Shown here piece by piece: positions 41,962-50,442 of a stretch of DNA of 64,000 nucleotides (position 1 is its first letter; each line of letters opens with the position of its first letter). The position numbers were made by a program, and so were the translations under genes. The notes beneath the pieces are model-generated. The model was not told the origin of the DNA, did no database searches, and saw only the letters and a program-made list of their open reading frames with translations. This DNA comes from JBEVOS01 sp964563395. Its GTDB lineage: Bacteria; Pseudomonadota; Alphaproteobacteria; Caulobacterales; Aquidulcibacteraceae. The stretch covers positions 137,127 to 201,126 of the forward strand of contig CAZLWK010000003.1 in NCBI GenBank assembly GCA_964563395.1, read 5' to 3'.

Positions 41962-42657
41962 TTAATTCAGGCCGCAGGTGCGCTGCATGCCGTCGAGAAA
42001 GCCGTTGAGCGCATCGGCGAGCGCGGCCGCGCCCGCTGTCGCTTCGGCGCGCTCGGCCGGCGACAGCGCGTCGATGAGGCCCCGGCACACGGCGGCGTGC
42101 TCGACATCGGCGGCCTTGTGCACCTCGAAGAAGCGCAGCGTGGCCGCGTCGTCAACGCCATAGCGGCTCTTCAAACCGTCGATCTTGGTGGCGGCGATCG
42201 CCGGCAATTGGCTCTCATAGGCGTAGAGCGCGCCAAGGCCCGCCGCGTAGGATTGGCGCGACAGCGTGCGGAACGTGTCGATCAGCGCCTGCGTCTCCGG
42301 ATTGAGCGCGACGGCGCGGACCTCGGCCTCGCTGGCGCCAAGGCCTTCGGCGAAGCGCAGCCAGAGCGTGGCGTGATCGTCAGTCCCGTCGCGCAGAAGG
42401 CCTTCCTCCTCGGCGAGATTTTCCGCCAGGAGCTTGCGGCCTGCCGCATCGGGGCAATTGGCGTGCGTGGCGCTCACCGCGCGCGGAAACGCCTCGACAT
42501 GATGGAAATATTGGCGGGCATACTCGCGCAGCGTGTCGAGCGAGAGCGTTCCATCCTCCCAGGCGCGATAGAAAGCGTGCTTCAACATGGCGCGCTCGGC
42601 CACGACCGCATCGATCAAGGCCGACGTCGCAACGCCGGCGTGAACTCCATCCGCCAT
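41962..42657 (-). CDS. CADD-family protein (possible p-aminobenzoate-forming enzyme)
   Basis: 231 residues from the ATG at 42657, with GCGGGGA upstream. The helical-bundle (TenA/PqqC-like) fold carries the CADD pattern: HAFYRAWEDGTL, EYARQYFHHVEAFPRAVSATH, NLAEEEG, ALYAYESQLPAIAATKI (E148, K158) and FEVHKAADVEH (H180, D184, H187). Spacing of these residues parallels the di-metal site and sacrificial Lys reported for Chlamydia CT610, which builds p-aminobenzoate for folate from its own Tyr residue; Y30 is a candidate here. The length equals that of CT610 from memory. It lies between def and fmt, a link to formyl-folate use. The exact role is an inference. Confidence 0.82.
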   Translation of the reverse strand: MADGVHAGVATSALIDAVVAERAMLKHAFYRAWEDGTLSLDTLREYARQYFHHVEAFPRAVSATHANCPDAAGRKLLAENLAEEEGLLRDGTDDHATLWLRFAEGLGASEAEVRAVALNPETQALIDTFRTLSRQSYAAGLGALYAYESQLPAIAATKIDGLKSRYGVDDAATLRFFEVHKAADVEHAAVCRGLIDALSPAERAEATAGAAALADALNGFLDGMQRTCGLN

Positions 42658-42767
42658 GAAAAGTCCCCGCAATCAAACCGCGCGGAAAGCGCGCGCGTCA
42701 CAAGCCCTCTAGCCCAGAAGAAGCGGCCCTGAAAAGCGCAATCGCGCCAACGCCGCGCCGCGATCGG

Positions 42768-43286
42768 TCACGCCGCGTCGCGTTCCTTGGCCTTGCGCAC
42801 CTTCTTGACCGCGCTTTCCCGCTTCAAGCGGGACAGATGATCGATGAAGAGCACGCCTTCGAGATGGTCCATCTCGTGCTGAATGCAGACCGCGTAGAGC
42901 CCTTCGGCCTCTTCCTCGATCTGCTCGCCCCGATAATTGAGGTAGCGCAGCCGCACGCGGGCCGGGCGCTCCACCTCGTCATAGATTTCCGGGACGGAGA
43001 GGCAGCCCTCCTCGTAGGGCGCAAGCTCCTCCGAGCGCCACAGAATCTCGGGGTTCACGAAATAGCGCGGCTCCCGCACGCCCTCCTCGCGCGAGAGATC
43101 CATCACGATGATGCGCAGCGGCACGCCGATCTGGATGGCCGCGAGGCCGATGCCGGGGGCCGCGTACATCGTCTCCAGCATGTCGTCCATGAGGGCGCGA
43201 TGCTCGTCCGTCACGCCGCCTTCGACGGGCGCGGATTTCTGCTTCAGGCGCTTGTCCGGCACCGTCAGAATTTCACGAATGGCCAT
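42768..43286 (-). CDS. def: Peptide deformylase
   Basis: 172 residues from the ATG at 43286 (MAIREILTVPDKRLK). All three motifs are intact: GIGLAAIQIG, EGCLSVPE (metal Cys) and QHEMDHLEGVLFID (metal His pair and catalytic Glu). It removes the N-formyl group from nascent proteins using Fe(II) or a similar metal. The frame extends 12 codons upstream, without support. The C-terminal tail is basic (KRESAVKKVRKAKER). It is transcribed toward the CADD gene and fmt. Confidence 0.96.
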   Translation of the reverse strand: MAIREILTVPDKRLKQKSAPVEGGVTDEHRALMDDMLETMYAAPGIGLAAIQIGVPLRIIVMDLSREEGVREPRYFVNPEILWRSEELAPYEEGCLSVPEIYDEVERPARVRLRYLNYRGEQIEEEAEGLYAVCIQHEMDHLEGVLFIDHLSRLKRESAVKKVRKAKERDAA

Positions 43287-43364
43287 GTCTACAGAGGTAT
43301 GGAGCGGCGCGCGCGCCGTCAAGAAAGCGCCCGTGGCGCAAGGCTTTCCGCGCCCAATCGCCGG

Positions 43365-43685
43365 CTAGAGCCGGATCTGGCCGTGCGCGCCGCGCGCCTC
43401 TGCGGCGGAATGCGCGCGCGGCGCGCCTGCCCGCGCGGGCGCGGAGACCGGGGCGGGCGCCCGGGCCGCCTCCGGCGCGTCGGCCGGCGCCTCCAGCCCC
43501 TCGATGTCGGCCGCGACAATGCGGCCCTCCTCGTCGCGATAGATTTCGGCCACCCAGCCCGTGGGCGGGCTCTGCGCGTCGGACACGACCGGCGCGCCCG
43601 ACCAGCGCGCGTCGCGCTCCTCGGCGGCGGCGGGGCTCGCGGTGGCGGCAATCAGCGTCAAGGCGGCGAGTGCGGCTCGAACCAT
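43365..43685 (-). CDS. Small secreted Ala/Pro-rich protein
   Basis: 106 residues from the ATG at 43685. A signal peptide (VRAALAALTLIAATASPAAA) is followed by RWSGAPVVSDAQSPPTGWVAEIYRDEEGRIVAADIEG, a compact segment, then a low-complexity Ala/Pro tail (APADAPEAARAPAPVSAPARAGAP). No family is recognised and there is no clear ribosome-binding site, so the start could be the upstream ATG at 43772. The signal peptide supports a real, exported product. It diverges from ffs. Confidence 0.55.
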   Translation of the reverse strand: MVRAALAALTLIAATASPAAAEERDARWSGAPVVSDAQSPPTGWVAEIYRDEEGRIVAADIEGLEAPADAPEAARAPAPVSAPARAGAPRAHSAAEARGAHGQIRL

Positions 43686-43777
43686 GGCGTTTGCGCGCGA
43701 GTGCGCGCCTCCTCTCTTGCGTACCGCCAAACCTTGCCGAGGCGCGGACGTTCCCGATGTGACGGTGGTCACGCTCT

Positions 43778-43807
43778 TGCCGGCGGACGCGCCGGGGCCG
43801 ATATAGG
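43778..43807 (+). promoter_or_regulatory. Probable ffs promoter
   Basis: TTGCCG and TATAGG with about 18 bases between, ending a few bases before the first paired base of the SRP RNA. Spacing and position fit a housekeeping-sigma promoter. Confidence 0.55.
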
Positions 43808-43811
43808 CGGC

Positions 43812-43905
43812 GCAGACAGGCGGCGGACGGTCGTCCCGCCAACCCGGTCAGGTCCGGAAGGAAGCAGCCGTAACGGGTTTCGGTTGGGTCGCCGTCCTGT
43901 CTGTA
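43812..43905 (+). ncRNA. ffs: Signal recognition particle RNA (small bacterial type)
   Basis: The conserved SRP hairpin core GTCAGGTCCGGAAGGAAGCA lies at 43848-43867, followed by GCCGTAACGG. Outer arms CAGACAGG (43813-43820) and CCTGTCTG (43896-43903) pair, and inner segments GGCGGAC/GTCGCC and CCAACCCG/CGGTTGG continue the rod. This is the about 95-nt 4.5S-like RNA that binds Ffh and targets membrane proteins. In many alphaproteobacteria ffs lies beside dnaX; here about 4.5 kb of other genes intervene. Confidence 0.95.
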
Positions 43906-44061
43906 CCTCCCTCTCATGGCGAATATTTCATACGCGGAACGAGCCTTTGCGCTTGACGCACGCCCATGTTTGTACGCATTTTGTTCTCAAGCCGGCGGCG
44001 CGCCCCGCGCCGCTTGTGTTCAGTCTGCGCCGCGCCAAGCGCCGCGTGAGGGAGGTCGGCC

Positions 44062-44412
44062 ATGAGCGTTGAAGATGTCGCCAAGGCGTTCACGGAGGCG
44101 CTGAAGGCGCAGGATTATGCGAAGGCGGAGGCGTTCTGGGCGGACGACGTGGTCAGCCTGGAAAACATGGACGGGCCGATGCGCGAAGTGCGCGGCAAGC
44201 CGGCCGTGCATGGCAAGAGCGAATGGTGGTTCGCCAACCACGAAATCCACGCCTTCGAGTGCGAGGGGCCGTTCCTGCATGGCGATCAATTCGCGCTGCG
44301 CTTCCATATCGATGTGACGCCGAAGGACGGCTCGGGCCGGCGCGCGATGACCGAGATCGGGCTCTATACCGTGCGCGGCGACAAGGTGGCGGAAGAACGA
44401 TTCTTCTATTGA
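44062..44412 (+). CDS. SnoaL/NTF2-like protein
   Basis: 116 residues with an AGGGAGG leader. VAKAFTEALKAQDYAKAEAFWADDVVSLENMDGPMREVRGKPAV is the usual start of SnoaL-like polyketide-cyclase/NTF2-fold proteins, and the last third (MTEIGLYTVRGDKVAEERFFY) completes the cone-shaped fold. Such small proteins act as isomerases, hydrolases or binding proteins; no catalytic set can be assigned. It is alone in its transcription unit, 18 bases from the convergent alpha/beta hydrolase stop. Confidence 0.85.
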   Translation: MSVEDVAKAFTEALKAQDYAKAEAFWADDVVSLENMDGPMREVRGKPAVHGKSEWWFANHEIHAFECEGPFLHGDQFALRFHIDVTPKDGSGRRAMTEIGLYTVRGDKVAEERFFY

Positions 44413-44430
44413 TCCCGGCGGCGGCGCCGA

Positions 44431-45249
44431 TCAGCCGGCCGCGACCGTTTCGGTCCGCGCGACGCGGTCGATAAAAGCGCGCAATGGGCGCGCGACCGCC
44501 TCGGAATCCTCCCAATGGAGGGCGTGCCCGAGGCCGTCCAGCGCCACGAATTCGGCGCCGCCGAGCGCCGCCGCGAGCGTGTCGCCGTCCGCGCGCGGCA
44601 CGAGCTCCTTCCGCTCGCCCCAGAGGATGAGCGCCGGAGCATTGCAGCGCGCCGCGGCCGCGAGCGGATCGAACGCCATGAAGCCCTCCGCCACGCCGCG
44701 CCAAACCCGCGCCGGCAGGCGCCGGCTCTCCGCGATCGCGGCCTCCAAGAATTCCGGCGGCGGGGGCTGCGCCAGCGTGCTCAGCTGGAAGGCGCGCACG
44801 AATTCGGGATCGACCGGATCGCGCAGCGTAGCCACTTCGTCGGCCAAATCCCGGACCAATTCATTGTCGCTGTAGTTCGCGAAGGCGCCCATAAGAGCAA
44901 GCCCGGCGATGCGGCGCGGATGCCGCGCGCCGGTCGCCAAGGCGACGGACGATCCAAGCGAATGCCCCACCAGAATGGCGCGCTCGAGCGCGAGCGCATC
45001 CATGAACGCCGCCACATCGTCCGCGAACGCATCCATGTCATAGGCGTGCGGCCGATCGGAACCGCCATGACCGCGCATGCTCAGCGCGATGATCCGAACC
45101 CCGCGCGGCAAGTGCGGCGCGAGCAAATCGAAGGAATGCAGGGAATCCGAATAGCCGTGCAGCAAAATCACCGCGGGCCCTTCGCCGCGTGCGGCGTAGT
45201 CCAGCCGCACGCCGCTCGCCAAGGCGAGCGTCGTCTTCGCAGATTGCAT
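44431..45249 (-). CDS. Alpha/beta hydrolase
   Basis: 272 residues. VILLHGYSDSLHSFDLL gives the oxyanion-hole HG, AILVGHSLGSSVAL the nucleophile elbow (GHSLG), and ILWGERKELVPRADGDTLAAAL and LGHALHWEDS supply acid and His. The cap region (FVRAFQLSTLAQPPPPEFL) resembles haloperoxidase/epoxide-hydrolase-like esterases. No signal peptide. Substrate unknown. It is preceded on the same strand by the TPR gene at 45313-46650, 63 bases away. Confidence 0.9.
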   Translation of the reverse strand: MQSAKTTLALASGVRLDYAARGEGPAVILLHGYSDSLHSFDLLAPHLPRGVRIIALSMRGHGGSDRPHAYDMDAFADDVAAFMDALALERAILVGHSLGSSVALATGARHPRRIAGLALMGAFANYSDNELVRDLADEVATLRDPVDPEFVRAFQLSTLAQPPPPEFLEAAIAESRRLPARVWRGVAEGFMAFDPLAAAARCNAPALILWGERKELVPRADGDTLAAALGGAEFVALDGLGHALHWEDSEAVARPLRAFIDRVARTETVAAG

Positions 45250-45312
45250 CGAAACGATCCTTTTTGAGAGCCGAAGCGGCGGCGGGCGATGAGACGCCCG
45301 CCGCCAATGACG

Positions 45313-46650
45313 TTAGGCGGCCTTGCTGTCGCCAAGGCTGCGCGCGCGCCGCGCAAGCCCCGCCGCCCATGGGCTGTGCGGCTTGTGCTGCAGCCGTTCG
45401 GTGGCCAGGGCCTCGGCCTCGCTCTTCATGCCGCCGCGCAGCGCCGCATGCAGCGCCGTCAGCGTGAGCACGTCGCGCTGGGCGTGGCTGCCGCCGAAGC
45501 GGTGCGCGCCGCCGCGATTCATCACGATGCGCTCGAACGCGTCGGCATAGGCGCCGCGCTCGAAGGCGATGAAGCCCTGCGCGAGCGGCAGGCCGACCTG
45601 GCGCGTCATCCAGGCATTGTCGGCCTCGCCCTCGGCGGCCTTGCGCATCGCGGCGAGCGTGCGCTCGGCGTCGCTAAGACGGCCCGCGCCGAGAAACGCC
45701 ATGATCGCATGCAGATCGTTGAACGCGTAGCGCCGATCCTCCACCGTGCGCGCCCAGACATCGGCCAGCGGCGCGAACCGATCGCCGACATCGACGCCCT
45801 CCAAGCGCAGCCGCCACAGCAGCGCCGAGGCGTCGATCCATTCCATCAGAACGTCCGCGCGCGGATCGGGCCGCACCTTTTCATCGTAGATGGCGAGCGC
45901 CTTGTCGTGTTCGACGCGGTCGACGTAGAGCAAGGCGAGGTGCCACCAATTGTGATAGGCGAAGCCGCTGTCCGGCGCCCAATGGCGCGCATTGTCCGCA
46001 AGCCATGGCGCGCCTGCATCGACATCGCCGCGCATCTCGTTGACATGCGCCACCGCGTGCACGGCCCAGCCGTCGCGCGGTTCGATCGCCGCCGCTTCGC
46101 GCCCCAGCCCGTCGGCGCGCTCATAATCGCCGCATTCCTCAAGGCCGAACGCGGCCATGCCCAGCACGGCGTGATAGCCGGGATCGCCACGCCGGTGCGC
46201 GCGAAGCGATTGCAGCGGCCAATCGCGCAGATCGCTGGCGCGGCCGACGAAGAAGCACCCGACATGGCCAAATTGCAGCGCGATGAGATCGCGCGGATCG
46301 CTGAGCGCGATGCGGCCATAGAGGGATGTGCCTTCGTTGAAGCGGCCTTCGGCCCAGGCGCGCGCGGCGGCGAGATGGGCCTCGCTGCGCGCATCGCGGT
46401 TACTGGCGGCGAAGCCGGCGCGCAGCGAGCGCGCGATCTCGCCATCGTAAAGCGCGTCGGTCTGCTGCGCCAAAAGTCCGGCGCGCACGGCCCACGCCAA
46501 GGCGAAATCGGGATCGGCGGCGAGCGCTTCATCGAGCGCGGCGACGGGATCGCCGCGATAGAGGCGAATGAGATCGCAGGCGCGATCGAACGCCTCGCGC
46601 GCGGCTTCCGATTGGGTGGCGATGGGCGCGCCATATTGATCGTGTTTCAT
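45313..46650 (-). CDS. Tetratricopeptide-repeat protein (TTC38-like)
   Basis: 445 residues made of helical repeats. Visible features include ADPDFALAWAVRAGLLAQQ, a GYHAVLGMAAFGLEECGDYERADGLGREAAAIEPRDGWAVHAVAHVNEMRG stretch and FAYHNWWHLALLYVDRVEHDKALAIYDEK, close to the TPR repeat protein 38 (TTC38) family found from bacteria to mammals. The conserved HAVAHV and HNWWHLAL segments with paired His are characteristic of this family, whose function is unknown. No signal peptide. ATG at 46650. Confidence 0.85.
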   Translation of the reverse strand: MKHDQYGAPIATQSEAAREAFDRACDLIRLYRGDPVAALDEALAADPDFALAWAVRAGLLAQQTDALYDGEIARSLRAGFAASNRDARSEAHLAAARAWAEGRFNEGTSLYGRIALSDPRDLIALQFGHVGCFFVGRASDLRDWPLQSLRAHRRGDPGYHAVLGMAAFGLEECGDYERADGLGREAAAIEPRDGWAVHAVAHVNEMRGDVDAGAPWLADNARHWAPDSGFAYHNWWHLALLYVDRVEHDKALAIYDEKVRPDPRADVLMEWIDASALLWRLRLEGVDVGDRFAPLADVWARTVEDRRYAFNDLHAIMAFLGAGRLSDAERTLAAMRKAAEGEADNAWMTRQVGLPLAQGFIAFERGAYADAFERIVMNRGGAHRFGGSHAQRDVLTLTALHAALRGGMKSEAEALATERLQHKPHSPWAAGLARRARSLGDSKAA

Positions 46651-46708
46651 CGGTCGAACTCCGCGGGCGAGGCGCTGCGCCCCGCCCGCTGGTTGAAAGA
46701 AAAGCGCT

Positions 46709-46792
46709 TCAAGCCCGAGTCGCCAAGAGCGGCGCCAAGGCGGCGGCGATGGCGGCCAGGGCCGCGCATCCCAACAAGGTCAACATCTTCAT
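46709..46792 (-). CDS. Possible 27-residue hydrophobic peptide
   Basis: A frame too short for usual calling: MKMLTLLGCAALAAIAAALA followed by PLLATRA and TGA. It is preceded by GAGAAGGAT immediately before the ATG, a good ribosome-binding site. The peptide would be a single membrane span or a signal-like leader. It lies 59 bases upstream of the TPR gene in the same direction, so it may be a small co-transcribed protein or a leader peptide. Confidence 0.4.
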   Translation of the reverse strand: MKMLTLLGCAALAAIAAALAPLLATRA

Positions 46793-47000
46793 ATCCTTCT
46801 CACATCCGTCTCGGGCGGTGCGCCCGACTTGACGCAAGAGGTATCGGGGCGGCGTGCGCGCAGATAGAGAACACGTGGTGCGGGCCGTTACTTACGCGAT
46901 TTAAGGCTTAAAATCAGCACATTGCGCACGCGCGGCCGGTTTTCGCCGAATTTGCGACATGCATTGGCCCGTGGAACCGCACTCATGGTACACTAAGCGG

Positions 47001-47627
47001 ATGCGCGGACAGCTCCTCCCCAAAGGCGAACAGACCCGCGACCGCATTCTCGACGCGGCCGAACAGCTCGTGCTGACCAAGGGCTTCGCCGCCACCGCCA
47101 CCGAAGAAGTGATCGAGGCTTCGGGCGTGACCAAGAGTGGCTTTCTCTACCATTTCCGCGACCGCACGGAATTGGCGAAGGCCTTGCTGGAGCGCTATAT
47201 CGCCGACGACGACGCGCTGCTTACATCGCTGTTCGCGCGCGTCGATGCGCTGATCGACGATCCCCTACACCGCATGCTCGGCTTCCTGAAATTGTTCGCC
47301 GAGGTGATGGCGGACCTTCCCGAACATCATCCCGGCTGCATCGTGGCGTCCTACTGCTATCAGGATCAATTGTTCAGCCAGGAAATCCGCGACATCAGCC
47401 GCAGCGCGATGATCACGTGGCGCGTGCGATTCCGCGCGCGGCTCGACGAGATTGCGCGCCTTTATCCGCCGCGCATCGATGTCGATCTCGACGCGTTGGC
47501 TGACATGGCGATCACGCTGGTGGAAGGCGGCATCATCCTGGAGCGCGCCACCGAAGAGCCCAAGGCGCTTTCGCGCCAAATGCTGACGGTGCGCGATTTC
47601 CTGCAACTCGTGTTCGCGCCGTCATGA
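47001..47627 (+). CDS. TetR/AcrR-family regulator
   Basis: 208 residues from the ATG at 47001 (MRGQLLPKGEQTRDRILDAAEQLVLTKGF). The HTH is EEVIEASGVTKSGFLYHFRDRTELAKALLE (about 35-64). The ligand-binding half includes PGCIVASYCYQDQLFSQEIRDI. A TACACT element ends about six bases before the ATG, so the mRNA may be nearly leaderless. The frame opens at 46959 but with no start signal. A second TetR gene of related sequence follows 24 bases downstream. Target genes are unknown; the TPR/hydrolase pair upstream is divergent and a possible target. Confidence 0.93.
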   Translation: MRGQLLPKGEQTRDRILDAAEQLVLTKGFAATATEEVIEASGVTKSGFLYHFRDRTELAKALLERYIADDDALLTSLFARVDALIDDPLHRMLGFLKLFAEVMADLPEHHPGCIVASYCYQDQLFSQEIRDISRSAMITWRVRFRARLDEIARLYPPRIDVDLDALADMAITLVEGGIILERATEEPKALSRQMLTVRDFLQLVFAPS

Positions 47628-47651
47628 GGCGAGCATGAGCGAGGAACGGGC

Positions 47652-48299
47652 ATGAGCGACAGGCCCCTCTCCCGCGGCGCGCGCACGCGCCAGGCGCTCA
47701 TGGATCACGCCGAGGCGGCGATCCTGGCGAAGGGCTATTCGGCTACCTCGATCGAGGAATTGATCGCCGCCGCCGGCATCACCAAGAGCGGCTTCTTCTA
47801 CCATTTCCGCGACAAGGCCGACCTCGCCATGGCGCTGATCGACCGCGACAACGAAGCCAGCGGCGCGCTGATGGCGCGGCTCTTCGCCGAGGCCGAAGCG
47901 GCGCATGCCGATCCCCTGGAGGGCTTCCTCTATGGCCTTGCGCGCTATGGCGAGGCGGCGGTGGCCGCGCCGGGCGCGCTGCCGGGCTGTCTGATAACGG
48001 CGTTCGCCTACCAGGAGGCGCTGCTGCAGGACGAGCACCGCCTCAAGGTGCGCAATGGCGTGACGCAGCGGCGCGACCAGGTGCGCAAGGTGCTGGGGCG
48101 GATCGCGGAACAGCGCCGGCCCGCGCGCCCGGTCGATCTCGACACGCTGGCCGACATGGCCGTGGCGCTGATCCTCGGCGGCATCGTGATCGACCGGATC
48201 AATCGGGAGCCGAAAACGGTGCCCCGCCAAATCGCACTCTATGCCGCTTTCGTGCGCGCCGTGTTCGACGGCCCGACGCGCCGGGCCGAGGCGGCCTGA
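47652..48299 (+). CDS. TetR/AcrR-family regulator, paralogue of the upstream gene
   Basis: 215 residues. The HTH EELIAAAGITKSGFFYHFRDKADLAMALIDRD closely parallels that of the gene at 47001, and PGCLITAFAYQEALLQDEHRLKV matches the equivalent segment (PGCIVASYCYQDQLF), so the two are paralogues from a tandem duplication or two members of one subfamily. The C-termini also align (DLDTLADMAVALILGGIVIDR against DLDALADMAITLVEGGIILER). It probably dimerises. dnaX starts 67 bases downstream. Confidence 0.93.
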   Translation: MSDRPLSRGARTRQALMDHAEAAILAKGYSATSIEELIAAAGITKSGFFYHFRDKADLAMALIDRDNEASGALMARLFAEAEAAHADPLEGFLYGLARYGEAAVAAPGALPGCLITAFAYQEALLQDEHRLKVRNGVTQRRDQVRKVLGRIAEQRRPARPVDLDTLADMAVALILGGIVIDRINREPKTVPRQIALYAAFVRAVFDGPTRRAEAA

Positions 48300-48366
48300 G
48301 GACGCGCGCTGAGCGCGCCCGCGCCCTGGGGATGCGCGGGGCGCTGTTCGTCTCTATGCTGGCGCC

Positions 48367-50055
48367 ATGGATGACTCGGCCGGCCCCGGCCTCTTTGGCG
48401 ATGACGCGCCCGCCGCCGCCGGCGCGGGCTATCTCGTGCTTGCGCGCAAGTACCGCCCGCGCACCTTCGAGGACATGATCGGCCAGGAAGCGATGGTGCG
48501 CACCATCGCCAATTCCTTCGCCATGGGGCGCGTGCCCCACGCCTACATGCTCACCGGCGTGCGCGGCGTGGGCAAGACGACGACGGCGCGGCTCTTGGCG
48601 CGCGCGCTCAATTACAAGTCCGAGACACAGGACGCGCCTTCCATCCAGCTCGACCCGCCGGGCGTGCATTGCCAGGCGATCATGGAGAGCCGCCATCCGG
48701 ACGTGTTCGAGATGGACGCGGCCTCGCGCACCGGCATCAACGACATTCGCGAGATTCTGGAGAGCGTGCGTTACGCGCCGGTGATGGCGCGCACGAAAGT
48801 CTATATCATCGACGAAGTGCACATGCTTTCGACCGCCGCGTTCAACGGCCTTCTGAAAACGTTGGAAGAGCCGCCCGGCCATGTGAAATTCATTTTTGCG
48901 ACCACCGAAATCCGCAAAGTGCCGGTGACGGTGCTGTCGCGCTGCCAGCGCTTCGACCTGCGGCGCATCGACAGCGAACGCATGGCCGCGCATCTGAGCG
49001 GCATCTGCGCGAAGGAAGGCGTGGCGATCGAGCCCGATGGTCTCGCGCTCATCGCGCGCGCGGCGGAAGGGTCGGCGCGCGACGCGCTCTCCCTGCTCGA
49101 TCAGGCGATGGTGCAAAAACCGGGCGCGGCGGTGAGCGCTGCCGATATACGCGAAATGCTAGGCCTCGCAGACCGGTCGCGCGTGCTCGATCTCATGGAC
49201 GCGATCGCGGCGGGCGATGCGAAGACCGCGCTGACAGAAGTACGCGAACAATATGAGCGCGGCGCCGATCCCGCCTTGATCCTGCGCGATCTCCTGGAGC
49301 TGCTGCACGAAGCGGCGCGCGCGCAGGCGCTGGGCGCGGATGCGCGCATCCTCGGCGGCAAGGATTGGGAAGCGCGCATCCGCGCGCTGGCCGGCAAGCT
49401 TTCGCCGGCGCAGCTCTCGCGGCTCTGGCAGATGCTGCTCAAGGCGCTGGAGGAAGCCGGGCGCGCGCCCGATCCGATCGCGGCGGCGGAGATGGCGATG
49501 GTGCGCCTCTGCGCGGCGGCCAATCTGCCCCCGCCCGAGGAGGCCGCGCGGCTGCTGCGCGAGGGACCGCCGGCGTCCAGTCGGCAAGATTCCGCCGCTT
49601 CGGCCAGCCGGCAAGATGCCGGCGCGCCCAATGGCGCCCCCGCGCTCAAGAGTTTCGAGGACGTGGTCGCGCTCGTCGCGCGCGCGCGCGACATCGATCT
49701 GGAAGTGAGCCTGGAGCGCTATGTGCGGCTGACCAAATTTCAGCCCGGCGAGATCGTGTTCGCGCCCGCGCCCGGCATGCCGGAGGATTTGCCGCATCGG
49801 CTGGTGCGCGCCATCAAGGATGCGACGGGCGAGCTCTGGCAGGTGCGCGCCGATGGCGCGAGCGGCGTTGAATCGCTGGCCGAACGGCGCGCCAAGGAAC
49901 GCGAACGCGCGCTGGACGCTTTGAAGCAGCAGCCTTTCGTGGCCGAAGCCTTGAAGCGTTTCCCCGGCGCGGAGATTGTGAACGTCAGCGAACCGCGCAA
50001 GGACGAGGCGGCCGGCGACATTGTCCCGCTGCGCAGACAGGATGAAGGACGATGA
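48367..50055 (+). CDS. dnaX: DNA polymerase III subunit gamma/tau
   Basis: 562 residues. AAA+ features: YRPRTFEDMIGQEAMVRTI, Walker A GVRGVGKTTTARLLARAL, Walker B IIDEVHMLS, sensor ATTEIRKVPVTVLSRCQRFDL and the Arg-containing SARDALSLLDQA. As in other alphaproteobacteria, the zinc-module Cys cluster of E. coli DnaX is largely lost (LNYKSETQDAPSIQLDPPGVHCQAIMES). Domain III and a variable tau C-terminal part follow. It loads the beta clamp and links the replicase cores. The stop overlaps ybaB (ATGA). A Gln/Ala-rich linker is at about 395-420. Confidence 0.96.
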   Translation: MDDSAGPGLFGDDAPAAAGAGYLVLARKYRPRTFEDMIGQEAMVRTIANSFAMGRVPHAYMLTGVRGVGKTTTARLLARALNYKSETQDAPSIQLDPPGVHCQAIMESRHPDVFEMDAASRTGINDIREILESVRYAPVMARTKVYIIDEVHMLSTAAFNGLLKTLEEPPGHVKFIFATTEIRKVPVTVLSRCQRFDLRRIDSERMAAHLSGICAKEGVAIEPDGLALIARAAEGSARDALSLLDQAMVQKPGAAVSAADIREMLGLADRSRVLDLMDAIAAGDAKTALTEVREQYERGADPALILRDLLELLHEAARAQALGADARILGGKDWEARIRALAGKLSPAQLSRLWQMLLKALEEAGRAPDPIAAAEMAMVRLCAAANLPPPEEAARLLREGPPASSRQDSAASASRQDAGAPNGAPALKSFEDVVALVARARDIDLEVSLERYVRLTKFQPGEIVFAPAPGMPEDLPHRLVRAIKDATGELWQVRADGASGVESLAERRAKERERALDALKQQPFVAEALKRFPGAEIVNVSEPRKDEAAGDIVPLRRQDEGR

Positions 50056-50375
50056 AGGACATCTCCCAGATCATGCGTCAGGCGCAGGCCATGCAGGCCA
50101 AGATCGCCGAGGCGCAGAAAAAGCTGGAAGCCATGGAGGTGGAGGGCAGCGCCGGCGGCGGGATGGTGCGCGTGCGCCTCTCCGGCAAGACGGCGATGCT
50201 GGGCGTGACGATCGATCCCTCGCTGCTCAAGCCAGAGGAAGCCGAGATCGTGGAGGATCTCATCAAGGCTGCGCATGACGATGCGCGCCGCAAGCTCGAG
50301 GAAGCCCAGAACGAAGAGATGAAGGGCCTGTCGAGCGGCATGGGCATACTGCCGGGCTTCAAGCTGCCGTTCTAA
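50052..50375 (+). CDS. ybaB: YbaB/EbfC nucleoid-associated protein
   Basis: 107 residues. QIMRQAQAMQAKIAEAQKKLEAMEVEGSAGGGMVRVRLSGKTAMLGVTIDPSLL is the diagnostic YbaB pattern, and the C-terminus contains GLSSGMGILPGFKLPF, also typical. It binds DNA as a dimer and coats the nucleoid. ATG overlaps the dnaX stop; the conserved dnaX-ybaB-recR order is broken here, because recR lies 3.7 kb downstream after a channel, a deacylase operon and an M23 gene. Confidence 0.95.
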   Translation: MKDISQIMRQAQAMQAKIAEAQKKLEAMEVEGSAGGGMVRVRLSGKTAMLGVTIDPSLLKPEEAEIVEDLIKAAHDDARRKLEEAQNEEMKGLSSGMGILPGFKLPF

Positions 50376-50442
50376 GTCGCCAAGACGGCGCCTTGACCCC
50401 TGTCAAACGTGCGCGGCACGGGCGCGGTCATGATCGCCGCGC

